From the NCBI GenBank assembly GCA_026874595.1, contig CM049310.1:53943058-54007057 (forward strand): a DNA stretch of 64,000 bases. Direction: 5' to 3'. Source of the DNA: Sipunculus nudus. Taxonomy: Eukaryota; Annelida; Sipuncula; Golfingiida; Sipunculidae. The notes beneath the pieces were generated by a model. It searched no databases. It saw only the letters and a list, made by a program, of their open reading frames with translations, and was not told the DNA's origin. Numbering within the stretch: position 1 is the first letter of the stretch; each line of letters opens with the position of its first letter. Shown piece after piece: positions 12,723 through 26,492 of the stretch. Made by a program: the position numbers and the translations under genes.

Positions 12723-13300
12723 AGAGCTGTTTCAAAAGTGTTCTTCAATGACTCTCCATTTACCTCCATCAAGTAAGCCACTTGACTGTCGATAAAAAAA
12801 GGCTCCGCCAGCCTTCATACCTGGGAATGTCCACAAGATCCTTTGCTGTTAAACATAATTATACCCGCAGACACAGGTCTGCTAAAAAATGAATGACTTC
12901 AATTAAGTTTTCGATTCTCAAGCTTAATGAAATGGTGGAGTTATCTGCAAAAACAGCCCTGTTGCAATCACTCTGCCAATTGTAAAACGTTCGTTAGAGA
13001 TTAATGAGTGCTGCTTTTAAAGCGTTAACTTCCGTCCTATGTGTGCGCTTCTGTGAATATTGTTCCGGCGTGCAAAAATACCTAATGTGGTGTACTTTAT
13101 ACCTGTAGTGGCTCCTCTTGTTGAGTAGGGAGGTGTTTAAAATTAACCCCCGACGTTCGGGAGTCCCGAATCTCGTATTTTCGATTTTTTCGCCAGTTAC
13201 ACACAATGGGCGCACATTTTCCAAACACGTGTCCTAACATTAATTCTCCAAAACTTATGCTGCAATATATTTCTATATAAAAAGCGGGAAATGCCAGTTT
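12723..13300. other. intergenic, nothing recognised
   Basis: Spacer without supported features. Confidence 0.45.
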
Positions 13301-14031
13301 AGTTATTTTTACAGGTGCCCTTTTATTGTGTGCAGCGGTCTTACAGATGATTGTTTTTTTTTGTGCACACGGATGTTCCATGTGTTGTTGGCATTTTGTT
13401 GGTGTGCCACGCTCGTGTTGTGGCGTGCCTCGCCTGGCCGAATGTTGCAGGCTCGGTTTAATCCGCATTGGTTGAACCCTATATACAAAGCGTTATTTGT
13501 TCTAGTATGTTCTTTTAACGTGTGTACTGTTTTAGATTCTTTAGATTTTTCGAGAAGTAGAAAATTCTCGGCTTGGAGCGAGAGGTTATAAATAGGGGAC
13601 TGTGTTTTAGAGCCGAGAGAGAGGTGAGAGCATATTCCAGCGGACACAGACGTGTGTAAGTCAGTTTGTGTACCTATTCCGATAAGGGCGGCAATTATAG
13701 ATTTTCTTCAGTTTACTCTCTGGATTGTTACAAGAGCTTTACTTTGGAATGTTATTATCCGAGAGAATTCGTATGAACTGTTCGTCAGGTTTATACATTT
13801 GAAAGGACTTTTCGCTGTGACAGTGATGGTATCCAGGTACTGTGCACTTAATTTTACTGTGTGATTGTATTGATTTGTTGTTATACTGCTGTTATAGTGT
13901 GTAATTGTATTGATTTAGTGAATTGTAATGTTAGGGTTGTTTTAAGAATAAATTATAGTTATTTGTTAACAAAAAAAACACTACCTTCTTTATTCATTCC
14001 CCTAGACATTTCACGCTGCCTAGTGTTACAG
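13301..14031 (+). repeat. possible solo LTR or promoter-bearing repeat
   Basis: A TATAAATA box at 13587-13594 is followed within 40 bp by GAGCCGAGAGAGAGGTGAG. A T-rich transcribed-like region follows with a polyadenylation-like AATAAA (about 13949), and the block ends in GTGTTACA. The order TATA, then AATAAA, then ACA fits the layout of a Ty3/gypsy LTR. The left terminus, the second LTR and a 5-bp duplication were not identified, so the limits are approximate. No retroelement coding sequence adjoins it. Confidence 0.3.
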
Positions 14032-16865
14032 AATCTGATTTTTTTTATTTACAAAATTTATGTTCATCAGGCATACGTGATCTGTTGATATTAGGTTCCG
14101 TAACAATGTCGTAGGCCGAATAGTTTCAGGCACGCACTTAAAGCATTATTTTATGAAAACGAAACTGGTTTACAGAACTGTCTTTAATCAGAATAATTTA
14201 CAAGTATCCTTTACAATGTTAGCCAGTATCTGTGGTGTGTGCTCTCTCACGATCCCTGACTGTCTGGACACCTAAACTCAGGAAAACATATCATGAGACT
14301 GAACTGAAAACGAGGCACGCTACTATAACAAAAGACGGACGGTAAATAACCTGTTTGGAAAACTGCAACCGGTAAACGACTTAACAATAAAAAGACGCAT
14401 TGTAAAAAGGGTGACCAGAAAAGGAAAACTGAAACAGGTGAATGTAATATCCCCTGGCGGCAAACAGAGACAATATTGTATTTTGTGAATTACACCAACT
14501 GCCACATGTGGATATAATCAAAATGGACAGCCTGTGCAACGTGGCATCGGCGCTTTTTGGCTTATTTTCACCAACGGTCAAAGGAAATATGTTTATTTAA
14601 TAGACTTTAATAGAAATCTGATTAATTAAATGAATAAAATCCACCCATGCACACTGAATACTGAATCAAACCCTGGGCGAGAGAACCAAAGATAAGATGC
14701 ATTTATTTGATTTAATAAAATCGTTCTTTTAATTGGTTTCATGTGGCTCTCCGCATAGCCATCTAAAACCAAGTGGCTCCCCGCATAACCATCAAATTGA
14801 GACAATACTGCCTGTGAGGATACCAGTGAACTGTCACAGCAATACACTAATTTGTGTCCGCTCGGCAAGTGGCCTAAAATTACAGGCTTGTTCGTTTATT
14901 GTAGTAGTACATATAATTATTATACATTAATGCAAAAATATTTAAAATTACATTGCTCATGTATTTTATTTAAACACGGCTGGAGAAATCTTTGATCCTA
15001 AGAAGACAATTACATTTGTATTTTTCGTGTTTTCTTTGGCATAAAACATCCACACGGAAGACATTTAGTGCCAGCGATTCCAGATAAGTGACGACGATAA
15101 AACAGCTTATAAAAATAGTGAACGGGGAGTGGACGCGTGCAAGCTGTTAATGGATCGTAATGGAACCGCCTGCGCGGTTGGCCACCATCGTCGGGTCTTT
15201 CCCTCTGGCTTCACTGACTTTTCCTGAGTGGAGAATCCATATTCTTCCGCTAACCCGTTGTTGCTTTTACAGAGTCATGGCTTCGGTATATTACCGGAAA
15301 AATCCCTGACCGAAGCTCCTATATTTTTAAACTCATATCCTCGACCGTTACTACTTTTTTATATACCTAAAATATCAGCGGATTATAATGTTTCAACGTG
15401 CAATAAATTTTAAACCCCGACACGCTATCTTAATTTTTAACGTCTTGCCTTATTCCACCACAAGCCAAAGGAGGGAGACCTGCAACAGTCATGGAAGTTA
15501 GCTAAACCGCAGCCTCTAGAGGGCATATATAGATACGTGCATCCCGCTTGGTTGGGATTTAAGCATCCAGACAAGAGAGAAAAATAATACACGAAATTCT
15601 GTCAGTATAATTCGAAAACTACCAGAGCCTAATACATTTTTTTTACATCCGATTTGTTGATAGAACTGTGAAATTAGTACATGTCTCGGCTGTATAGAGA
15701 AGTAGATGTGCATGCATATCAACAACCATTTCCATTGAAAAGGCCTCCTTAATAAACAAATGCTGTTGTACAGAGCCATGGTTATGGTCAGGTAAACGTA
15801 TTAGCACGTGGGGTTGGCGATTGAAGCATAGCATCAAGAACAGAGACTATATACCCTGGTGTGAATGGCTGGTGCACATGTAACGTCATGGGCTTAAATC
15901 TAAGAATAAATGTTGTTTTTATTCTTCTTTGAAAATCTGGCGCTGCTAGTGTCAGAAATAGTAAGATTTTTTTAGCTCTAGAATTTTTATCAGGGTTTTC
16001 GCTGTAGCTGACGTCACTGCCAAGTTGACAGTATTCATAAATGTGCTGATGGTTTTAAGAAATCACACAATCTTAAATAATGATATTAAGAATACGATTG
16101 CTCGAACTTATCTCGAGGTACATTATCAGCGAGGGACTGTGTTGCTTATGTCAACACAAAAGCTTAGCAGAACTATACTCTGACATCAACCAAGGTTGAG
16201 GTACATCTTCACTCAGTTATGTAGACAGGTCATTTGACAGAATCAAGTGGCATCACAAACCTATGGCTATATAGGGCAGAAGCTGGTGACCTTGCTCTCT
16301 CAATGACCTCATGCATTCTTTGTAACAACATGGTGTCAGCTTGCGTTATGGAGTCGTGGGAAGATTTTTTGCGTCAGCTTACACTGACACCGATCATTAT
16401 TGGTTTTCGTGGTATACTGTACACGAATATTCCTTTTTTGTCACTGAAAGAGTTATAGTTATTTTAACAATATAATCCTATTTTTAAAGGCAGACTTCTA
16501 ATTACCCGCGCAAGTCCCTATTTACATGTAACATGATATTCATCATATGTACAAAATTCCTATAATTTTTTTCATAAATTATTCTATTTTTTATATCCAG
16601 TATTTTGCAACGCAGTAGTAAATTACCTACATTTTCTTGGCCATTTTCCCTGTTTAAACTAGTTGCGCTGTCAAGGCAAAGGTGGTTCAAACCCCATTGT
16701 TCTTCTGGCATACGTTTGGAATGACTGTCTCGGTAACAATCTGATGGAAGCCAACTCCAGCGGCCGGCCCGACTAGATGGCGCCTCGTACGTGCGACAAG
16801 AATATGATCAGACCTCCGATCATAAACCATACGCGTTATCAACGCCCAAGTGCCTTGTCACCAAG
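14032..16865. other. intergenic, minor tandem repeat only
   Basis: No gene is supported. At 14743-14798 a 29-bp unit (GTGGCTCTCCGCATAGCCAT type) occurs twice in tandem. The rest is AT-rich sequence with only short, unsupported open frames. Confidence 0.45.
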
Positions 16866-19800
16866 TATAAATATCAAAGGCGACTAGCTTTTTTTTTTTT
16901 GGGGGGGGGGGTTGTAGATAATCTTAATAGATAATCTTACCGCTGGGGGAACAGCAGTCATATGGTTTTTAGGATAACCTTGTTTATGTAAGCAATTTTT
17001 CTATTGCCTTCCTAAACTTGTCTTTTATTATTCAGCGATATCACATTTATTTCAATACAAACGTTTCTTATTTCCTTCACGGGAACGGGTATACTATAGA
17101 CGGTGGGCTTAGGTTCACATCAGTATCACGAGGAGAGTAAGGATTTAATTGATACTAGCCCCCGCCCACCCCCCACCCCCCCGAAATTACTTTTAACATT
17201 TTCAATTCACTTTAGGGCATTTAGAATAACTATTATTTATAGATATCATATGCAGCATGCTCTAAAAAGCATGTCAACACTGTTCTGATATGCATTTGTT
17301 GGATTTTAAGGGATTCCAAGTTTTATTTTGTTAAACTCTTTCTTAAAATATAGTTATCTGAAAATGATGATACCCTAAGCAGTTAAACTGAAATATATCA
17401 TTTACAAAGGTCGAAGGTGTATACCGTATAAGAAGATCAGGTCAGTGACAAAAGTTTATTGCCCACTTGTAAAACAACTGACGCTCAGGATTTGATTTGG
17501 AGCCAGTCGTTGAAGAGGACAGATCCCTCTTCTTTTAAAGTCCCTATAAAGAAACCAAATAGAACGAAAGAACTAGACCTGTACCACAACTTCTTAGATA
17601 AGGTATGTCAGCCGGGAATCATACATAAAACACACAGCCGGAGGAACACCCAATAATGTTTCCTCAGAGAACCCATGGAAGGGTCTCGTAAAGTAGTCTA
17701 AGCCAAAGATACACAATCACAAATCAAAGCATGGCAGCGCCATCTGTTTCAGATTAGAGTTTTCGGTCATTCAACTCTGGTCCTACTTATATCTGACCCG
17801 GAGGTCTTATGTATATAATAAAGAGGACAATTAAACAGAAAGAAGTTCGGGAATCGTTCGGTACGCCATTCACGGTAAAGCTTTGTTTCAGAAACCACAA
17901 CTGTGATACTACATTACAGAGTTGTGGCTCTGACCTGCACATTAAGGACGTAAATTGGCAAAATGGTACAATGTACAAAACACTATAAATATATAATTAT
18001 ACACATCAAGGATTCAAAATATTTGTCCATTCGTGTCTTTGGTAGAATGTAAGTCTTTCTTACGTGATCTTACCTTAATATTCTATTTTTTTTAAATTAT
18101 CCCCTAACGATCCTTGTAAACCCGCCGTGATTTAAATATAACAACGTTGATGAACTCGTTGTGAGCGGATGTTGATAGACTGGTACCCCGCAGGATCCCC
18201 ATTAAACCTGCTGTGCCCATACCGTTCAGCGATAAGATCCCAGCGGGGTCCCAGTCTAGTGCCCTTTGCAAAACGCTGTGGGTCATTTCAAAGCAATATG
18301 GCGACTTCGTCTTTGTGTAAACAACAAGTCGCCATACACTAGCAGTTTGGGCACGTATGTGGCACGTGAGCATTACATCAGTGCCATCATTTACAAAAAC
18401 ATGAGAACATAACATGTGATCATAAGGTGAAACTGGTACTTGGGTTAAATTAGACCAAGCTATTGTATTATAACAAAATATATATATAACTCATGCTCGT
18501 TTCGTTTAGGATCATCTTTCTATAAAAAACATGAAAATAATTTTTCAATATAAATATTTCTATGATATTGTGTTTCATATATTGAGCACTAGGTGGCGTT
18601 TATTATAAACTTAGGGTACGCAGTAGGTTTATGGTACCTCACTGGTTTGTCATTGGGAGTGTATTTGGCAAATATAACGTGCGTTAGGTGTGAACCTAAC
18701 GCATTCAGCAAGATCCGCGTGCCATAAATGGGATGCTTAACGATAATGAATCGTATATACCCGGATTATCTCGTGATCACTGACGTAGGCAAGTTAATCC
18801 AAAGGTGAGCCAGAGAGAAATGTAGGATGATTGATCAGATCAGGATTAAGTGTGTGGATTATCTTGGATTATCAAAGTAAAGATCCACTTAATGAAGAAT
18901 TTGCATGATGCATGGTTTGTTGTGTAGTGTGGAACTGCACTGTATGACCATGATACCCTGTTTCTGAGGAGACTGCATAGCCTATGATTTTCGTAGGGGG
19001 ACAAAGCTTCACCGACAGAACCCCCCCCCCCCACCCTATCCAACGCGAAATAAGGACAGCCGCTTTAACCCCCAACCCCCCCCCCCCCCCTCTTATAACA
19101 CCCGAGACAAAATTACTCTCTCCTAATTTCTTTGCAATTTTTCTAATGAAATATATTAAATTTTGTTATTCGAAAATCATATTTGTTAAATTTTCAGCAC
19201 TATTTTATCCATACTTTACATTGATTTTTTAACATTCAAAAACACGGGCTAAAATTTATGTCAAATTAATGTGGCAATTGACGCTTGTAATATCCAATAT
19301 TTTCTTAATGTGAGATGCTTAGTTAAAATATTATTCAGGAAAATATTACCAAACTATAAACTGATTGATCGAATTATCACGAAATTTAAAAATTTGTTTT
19401 ATTTCCTTAAAAAGGGTACTTTGTCTCCCACCCCTAAAAAGTAATGTTCCACGTTCCTCCACTCCAAAAAAAGGCCCATGGAAATAATCCACAAAATGTT
19501 TACTCGGGACGACCCAAAGTAGCTTTTGTAAAGTAAAAGGCCTATTTTATTCAAAACCATTTATGGCTCAACAGCATTGATTGATGCGTTGTACGTGTTG
19601 GAAAACAATCTCCTACATATATCAGTTAATTTGATTTTCCCGGATTTAACTGTAATTCAACTGTAATATCAGTACTGCATTTTTTATCTTCACGCACTAT
19701 TATTATTAATCAAACTGCCTCCTACCCCATTTCAAGCCAGATTTCCAATCTGTACTAAGTTTTTATTATTGCATGGATTGAAGAAGCATTTCAAATAGCG

Positions 19801-22020
19801 TTTATATAAATATCGGGATATTCAGTTATTGGATTAGTTTGAAATAAAACTTTGTCTTCTTTGTGTTACATTTGTACCATCAGGTTTTTTGAGTTGATTT
19901 AATCTGGTAAATTAGCTTTTTACCAAAAGAAAGAGAACATTTGATAAGTGTCATTTAATCCAAACGCAAATTTATTCATAAACGAATACACAACATCTTT
20001 CCTCCCATTGTGACCAGTGTAATGCATAATTTACAGCCTGATGACATGGGGAAATTCATTGTGAGTTAATAGTTGAAGGGATATGATACTTGTAATTAAA
20101 TGTCAGGTGCCGTAACATGCGAGACACGACTAAATAAGAGTTTAATTATGCCTGGGTGATCTATGAGCTTGTAAAGTTGTTGGCCGTTCAGCGATGACAT
20201 AAATGCAGTAATGAAACCAGGACTTTATGTTCCCATTAATAACTCTCACGCAGACATAAATGATCCGACAATACATAGAAATAACGGTTCGACAAAAAGA
20301 ATCTCACTTCCTAGACATATGGCGGGTATAAATAAATCATTTATAAGGAAATAACTTAGCTGATCATCGTACAGGTGGAGGATTATTATGTAATACAAGA
20401 ACATGACTTGGTGGTCGTTTAGAGTCTTACTTTATTACGTAATCTTCATTTTCCCGCTAATGCATTGGCTACTCACAAAACCAGTCGTGAAGTAACATTA
20501 ATCGGCGAGTTGATATATACATACAACAGAAATGAATAATGAAGGAAAGGACCCATAAAATGGAGAGCGGGTTTAAACGGCAAGATAATTACCCTTATCA
20601 GCTGGACAAGCCTCATTATCAGTATATCAGTAGTTATCTTTTCCTAAGGGAAGATTAAAATCCTCGCAGGCGGAAAATATGTACATTAATGTCGCTGCGA
20701 ATGTACATGTCGGAAAGATTATCTCTTTATAGTGGGCAGATGATATTTATTCAGATCAAGTCCCAATTTTCAAAATGAAGGCGGACGTCCGGACTATCGC
20801 CAGGAAAAAAAGGACGCTGGAGATAGCAGCCATTAATAAGCGGCCGGCCCCGTGCTGGTCGCTGCACGGATTCCCCAAATGAAGCCGACCGCCATTTGGG
20901 GGAAGAGAACCGGCAGGATGGTAATCGGGGGACTGTGTGCAGCTTTACCGTAAACAATGACTTAGTTTTCTCCCGGATAATGAATGGGGAATCCAGACCT
21001 AATCAGACCATTAGGTTGGGACGAGTCGCCATTGCCCAATGGCCCATGGCTGTTTACTACCAACCGACGTAGTTCGGTCTCGTTTCGGTCTATTTATGGT
21101 CATCACTAATGATAGAGATCGCGTGGTGGACCGGGAAACCGCGTGATCAACCTGTGCAGTAAACGCTACTAGAAAATGAGGAGGTCGAGATCGAAAGTTC
21201 TTCTGGGCTGCATATTTCATAAAAATCGGCCGATTTATTTGGCTTTAGAAAAAGACGTTTAGACTGAGCTTCATTGTTCTTGATGGCATCAGCCCGGTGC
21301 CGGCACGCAAGAAGCCATGTCTATAGCGTCACAATAAATGGAAAGCCACCAAAAAGTAGAGTTATGAAATATCCTTATTGAACAAGAAGTCCCGAGTTTG
21401 ACTTGCCGCGCCTGCATGGTCGGGATATGGGCCTGATCTTTGTTACATCGAGCGGGATAAGCTCGGGTGGGAAAAAAGCAGACGACAGCATCTGCTTTAT
21501 GGCTCATTCAACAAATTAGGCCAGTTTCTTCGCATTCTTTCAAGTGTCTGTTATAAATATTTTGGGCTGCTCCGTTTCGAGAGATAATAAATGTCAACTC
21601 GAGCTTGCTTTTGTTTATTCTTTAAATCGGAAAAACGACATTTTCATCTTCACTCTAGAATAAATACGGTTGGCATTACGTTGTGTATATTGATTTCACA
21701 TGTTTGGTATTATTCCTGGCTAGGTTCACTGAGAAGGGTTTAAATCTACGTTACGGTCAAAAGGATGAGGAGGCCAAGGTTTTACATGTGAGCCCGTTTG
21801 TTTAAGTTCACTGTCATGCTCAAAACTTTTGTAAAATGCATGGTAAAATGTTAGATTAATTATAATTTAAATAGTCGTAAACGTTTTCAATGTTTAATCA
21901 TCCGAGATTTTGTTGAAAACCATATACGCTGAATATTGCCGGAAATACGTAAATTAAAATGACATCTTTGATATTATTTTAATTATTACTTAGCAATACG
22001 TTCTTTGCCTTGGTATGGAA
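16866..22020. other. intergenic with homopolymer tracts and a candidate regulatory patch
   Basis: No gene is supported. Visible items are a T-then-G tract (about 16889-16911), C tracts near 17170, 19021 and 19077, and a run of WGATAR-type motifs at about 20584-20725. A short inverted repeat, CCCCAAAT/ATTTGGGG, lies at 20873-20901. The 18104-18415 minus frame (103 codons) has no recognisable motif. Confidence 0.4.
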
Positions 22021-22360
22021 ATTAAGATTAAGGTATAAAACCGAACAAGAGCAGATTAAAATAGTAATTTTACTATATTAAACTATTAATTATTTTTTTC
22101 AATTAAGATTTAGGTATTAAACCGAACAAGAGCAGATTAAAATAGTAATTTTACTATTTAAAACTAATAATTGTTTTTTTTTCAATTAAGATTAAGGTAT
22201 TAAACCAAACAAGAGCAGATTGAAATAAAGATAAAACATATTACTATTTTAAACAATTAATTGTTATTTCAATTATTACTTATCAATGATTTCTTAAATT
22301 GTCTTTAACTATGGAACTTATGATTTAGATATTAACCCGAATGAGAACAGTTTGAAGTAT
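22021..22360. repeat. tandem repeat, 81-83-bp period, three copies plus a decayed fourth
   Basis: Units begin at 22021, 22102 and 22185, each with ATTAAGATT-AGGTAT, AAACC-AACAAGAGCAGATT and a TAGTAATTTTACTAT block. A weakly matching fourth unit lies near 22310-22360. It is AT-rich and non-coding. Confidence 0.85.
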
Positions 22361-25300
22361 TTTTAAAACAGGACGTACTATTCTTCTTAACAACATTTCA
22401 CTGAAAATAAAAGGAAACAAGTGATGTTCAGCCATTGCCGTGCGCTGGCCTGAAATCCTCGTGGCCAACAAAATTAGCAATATTATGAAGGTTGATTGTC
22501 CCAAGAAAGGAATGTTGATATTTTATTTTACAGCTCATATTTTTACTTATGACGTTACTTTTTTCTAATATACCGTTTCAATTTTAGCCATCAAGCATAG
22601 GTGTACTCGATTCTAAACTCAAATTTCGTCTTTTTTTCGGTTTGCCATCCTTCAAACCATAAAACAAATTGGCTTACTGCTGTATCTTTTTCATCACGCA
22701 ACCCGTCTGATCAGTTCTTCATAACGCTGCTGAAACAGCTCACTCCTACCTTTTATACGTATTAACGTTACATATTTCGAGATAATTAAAGTTTATCGTC
22801 CTTGCAAAGGTCTACGCAAGGCTGTGGAATATCGTCAGCAGGCTTCAGGACCGCAAACATACCTGCAGTTCTGTCACTGCTCATATAAATATCAGTCGAC
22901 ATGCATTTTAGTTTTAGACATTGGATAGAATTATTTATACAAGAAAAATATTTTCTAAAAGTTCTTTTGCAGTTTTGTTTACATATTTATCACAGTATTA
23001 ATTAGGCCTTTATATGAAAAAGTGATTCAATTTCGTTCCATAGTTTAAAACGAAACGTATTTTTACGTGGATTTTACAAATAGTTAAATGAAAACTGTTT
23101 CTATGATTACTGCATGACAGAGATAATAGCATTCGGTAATTTCTAGAAATTATGCTCAGATTTAAAAATGTCCATTTTACCCATTAGCAACCTTGTTCCT
23201 TAGCCTGTGCCGAGACGTGCATAATTTGCAAACAAACGAAACCCCGTGATAAAAGGAGCTACATAAAAAATATTAGAACTTGCCGTTTTAATTCTTGAAT
23301 CGCTTTTATCCATTCGGTACAATTAGTGTTGTTAGTGAGACCTATGAAAGTGGAATAAAATAACGAAGTTCAAAACCTAAATAACAAGGATTGCCTTTCA
23401 CTAATATATATATATACTGAAATGGTTAATATTTGTGCCTTTGTACTATATGTGCGCTTAGCCTATTTTACAACAACAAATGCACGCTAAGTGGTCCTTA
23501 TACCTTATCATCTCTTGCAACATTTGTGGCTTTATTTATTCACTGTGAGATGTAAACTAAATTTAAGAAACTATGATTTCATAATCAAATCCAAGTAGTT
23601 TTATTTTCTAGTACTGCAGTAGTATCTACGCATGGTGTTGCTTCTGATTAATGTATATGTATATCCCTTTTTACTGCATTCTACTGGACCACTGTCTGGA
23701 TGATCATGCTGGTATCGGGTTCGTTAGAGTATACCGTATAATTGCATGGATAGCCCGGTGGGTGTGCAGTTCCACATCGATCTGTCAGTGATATGTGTAT
23801 ATTCATGAATAATAACTGTATACCGGTTACCGTGATAACAGATAATCACTTGTTCTACTTCTGGGCCGGTTTATGCAGATTATCCATGTGTTCACTTGAT
23901 CTTTCAGAGCCGGGTCAAGGTTGGATCGGATCCCTGGTTGCAATTCAAAACAGTGGCATTTCCATCATATTTATTTATTTACATTATCAAGAAATTTTAT
24001 ATTTTGATTTTACCCGTTCAGCTTCAGAATCAATAGTCAACAAAGAAAATATTTTTAATCTATTAAGAAGTACTTGAAATACAAGCATAACTGTAGGTTT
24101 TCTCATGCATACTTTTGTATCAAATAAAATACTAATGCACGATTTAATATCCTTTTCATGAGTGTCACCAACCGCTCTATCTATATATGAAAATCAGTTT
24201 ACACACAAACTTTTTTTATGATTTTAGAGACCCAAAAATATCGGGACCCCTTGTTTCAGCCCAGTAGGCTCCCACCTGAACCCCACACTGTGATACACCG
24301 TCCTGGCACCAGTCTAGCCATGACCATTTCAGTAGACTACATTTCCAAACTTCGGACTGATAACGAAAAGGAGTAAAGTTCATTTACATAACAGACTGTT
24401 CCATAAGGCGTAAAAAAAAAGTCTTTGTTTCTGGTAACCCGGCCGACCCTAGATTTACTGTGCGACCCTAAAATTTTTATTTGGCTTCTGATTGCAAAAC
24501 CAGTAAAAAGTCGAGGTTTGCGCGTGGAATTTTTAGGTGAAGTACGACTTAATGTCGACAACTTTAACCTGTCATACAGATACAAATTACGATGTTCTAA
24601 GATCGTCACTGACAGTTCAAATATACCCGCGAAAACGGCGTGTGGACGGTCATATTAATAAGCGGGTTCGTCAGCTTAGAACGTAGTTCTGCGCAACAAC
24701 TTTTTTTAATTTATAGGAAGCAGATAAATAACATTTCTCCACTGGAGAAATAAGCAGCTTCTTTCAAGCTATGAACGTGGGCTCCTCCGCGATCCGCGAA
24801 TGCCTGATAGCCGTGACCCGTCTGAGAGCTGATTTGAGATCGTTCAAATTTGCCCTAAGCCCCGAAAATTTGCATCTTCCGTAAGGCCTCATTAATGGCC
24901 CGCTTGTATGAACGGTCGCTAGTCGGCAATATTCGGAAGTTAGTGCCATCTTTGGCTATGCAAATGAGTTGAAACGAACCAATGACATGACGTTTCGTCA
25001 CTGCATGTAACCGTGGTTACCAATTCGGGTACATATGTACCCGTATTTGTTCTGTCAATGATCTCGGGCTCTCGGGCGCTGGCAGGTGAAAAACGAACGA
25101 TTTAATGAACGTTGGCCGGTCATTTAACGAATTCATTTTTGGCGATATTTTTTTTTATATAACGGCGGTAAATGATAAGAGCATATTCATAACTGCGATG
25201 TCAAACTGACACCGGCGGAATGCCGATGTAGGTCCTACATTTCTTATTTTAAACAAATATACCGATGTTATGATCACTTTATTTCCCCCAACTTAATGCG

Positions 25301-26437
25301 TGCGTACTCCATCATGGTTCAACAGTGTCATTTCGCAATCTCTGAGGGCGAATGAATGGCCGGCCGCTCACGTTAGCTTAAGAAGGTAAACCTTCCTGAT
25401 CGCCAACTTTTAATTTTTTTAAAATTTGTCAGCGACCAGCTGATCATTCCTTGAAAGTTACTTCGCTTCACTTCTTTTAAGAGATTGAACAAACACCTAT
25501 TTCTCCAAGAGATAAGGGTTCTAATGGGTCAATATTTGATCATACTGTACACGGATTGGCACAGATATGCATAAACATAATTCTATTTACCATTTTATTA
25601 TGAAAATATGTCGCATAAACTGAATAAAATTTTTTTTTTAATTCCCGACCTACCTACCCTATTTTTCTCTGGCATGTAATCGGAAACAAAGACTTTTTTT
25701 GTTTAGGCCTAAATATATACTTATACTCAGATTATCTGTTTCAGCTTAAGCAGCCTTTTCGTACTTATTTTTTCCTCCTGCTGATATAAAAAATCGTTGA
25801 TCTGATAAATTTGAGGATTCTACAACTATTATTCCATACTGGAATAAATATCCCATAAAATCCTTATATTTATTGTTCTACAAATGTGTTCAAGTACACT
25901 TGAGAAACAATAGATCTGGGACAAGATCGGAGAGGCCGGCGTGAACTTTTTGGGTAGTGTAAAAAAACATGAAATCATTAAGTTTCTCTTGTTACAATAT
26001 GAATTATTACTTTTAATTATTGGTGTCTGGATGTGTTTCATGCAGCCAGAAGTGAAAAGAAATACGATTCATAGAAACAGGAGTAAGGAAAACAGTAATG
26101 ACCAGAGTAGGCCACCAGAATAAAATGGGTGACTATAACTTTCTTATGTGGTACAATCAGTGGAAGAATGAGAACTTGTGTTTTTTCCAATCGTAATCAA
26201 GTCGGTTCATAAGACGTGAATGACTGACTTTGATGAACAAGCCTATAAAAAATTAGTTGAATCAAGCAAATTCTCAATCAATTCCTATAGAAGAGCTAAC
26301 CTAATTTACTAACCTAATTTGTTTTTGCATTTTTTTACAAAACAAGGTTACGCACAGCAAATTCTTCTATGTTTTTCTATCAGCTAACGTTCATATCTGA
26401 GTAATGAATAGCACGTACAGAAAATAAAAGAGTAGAT

Positions 26438-26439
<2 letters not shown>
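22361..26439. other. intergenic, nothing recognised
   Basis: No gene is supported. Short AT tract at 23406. A perfect 18-bp palindrome, CGGGTACATATGTACCCG, lies at 25026-25043 in a locally GC-richer stretch (24750-25380). Open frames here are short and lack domains. Confidence 0.45.

Positions 26440-26490
<51 letters not shown>
26440..26490. repeat. (AT)n microsatellite
   Basis: Uninterrupted AT dinucleotide tract of about 50 bp. Confidence 0.9.

Positions 26491-26492
<2 letters not shown>

Noticed and set aside
13328-13591. 87-codon open frame with a hydrophobic start
   Set aside because: It overlaps longer minus-strand frames and lies upstream of the TATA box in the LTR-like block. No supported transcript start or domain.
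16684-16695. B-box-like GGTTCAAACCCC
   Set aside because: No A box or foldable tRNA body lies at the right distance on either side.
22021-22360. CRISPR-like array
   Set aside because: Units are contiguous 81-83-bp tandem repeats without constant repeats and variable spacers, and the genome is eukaryotic.
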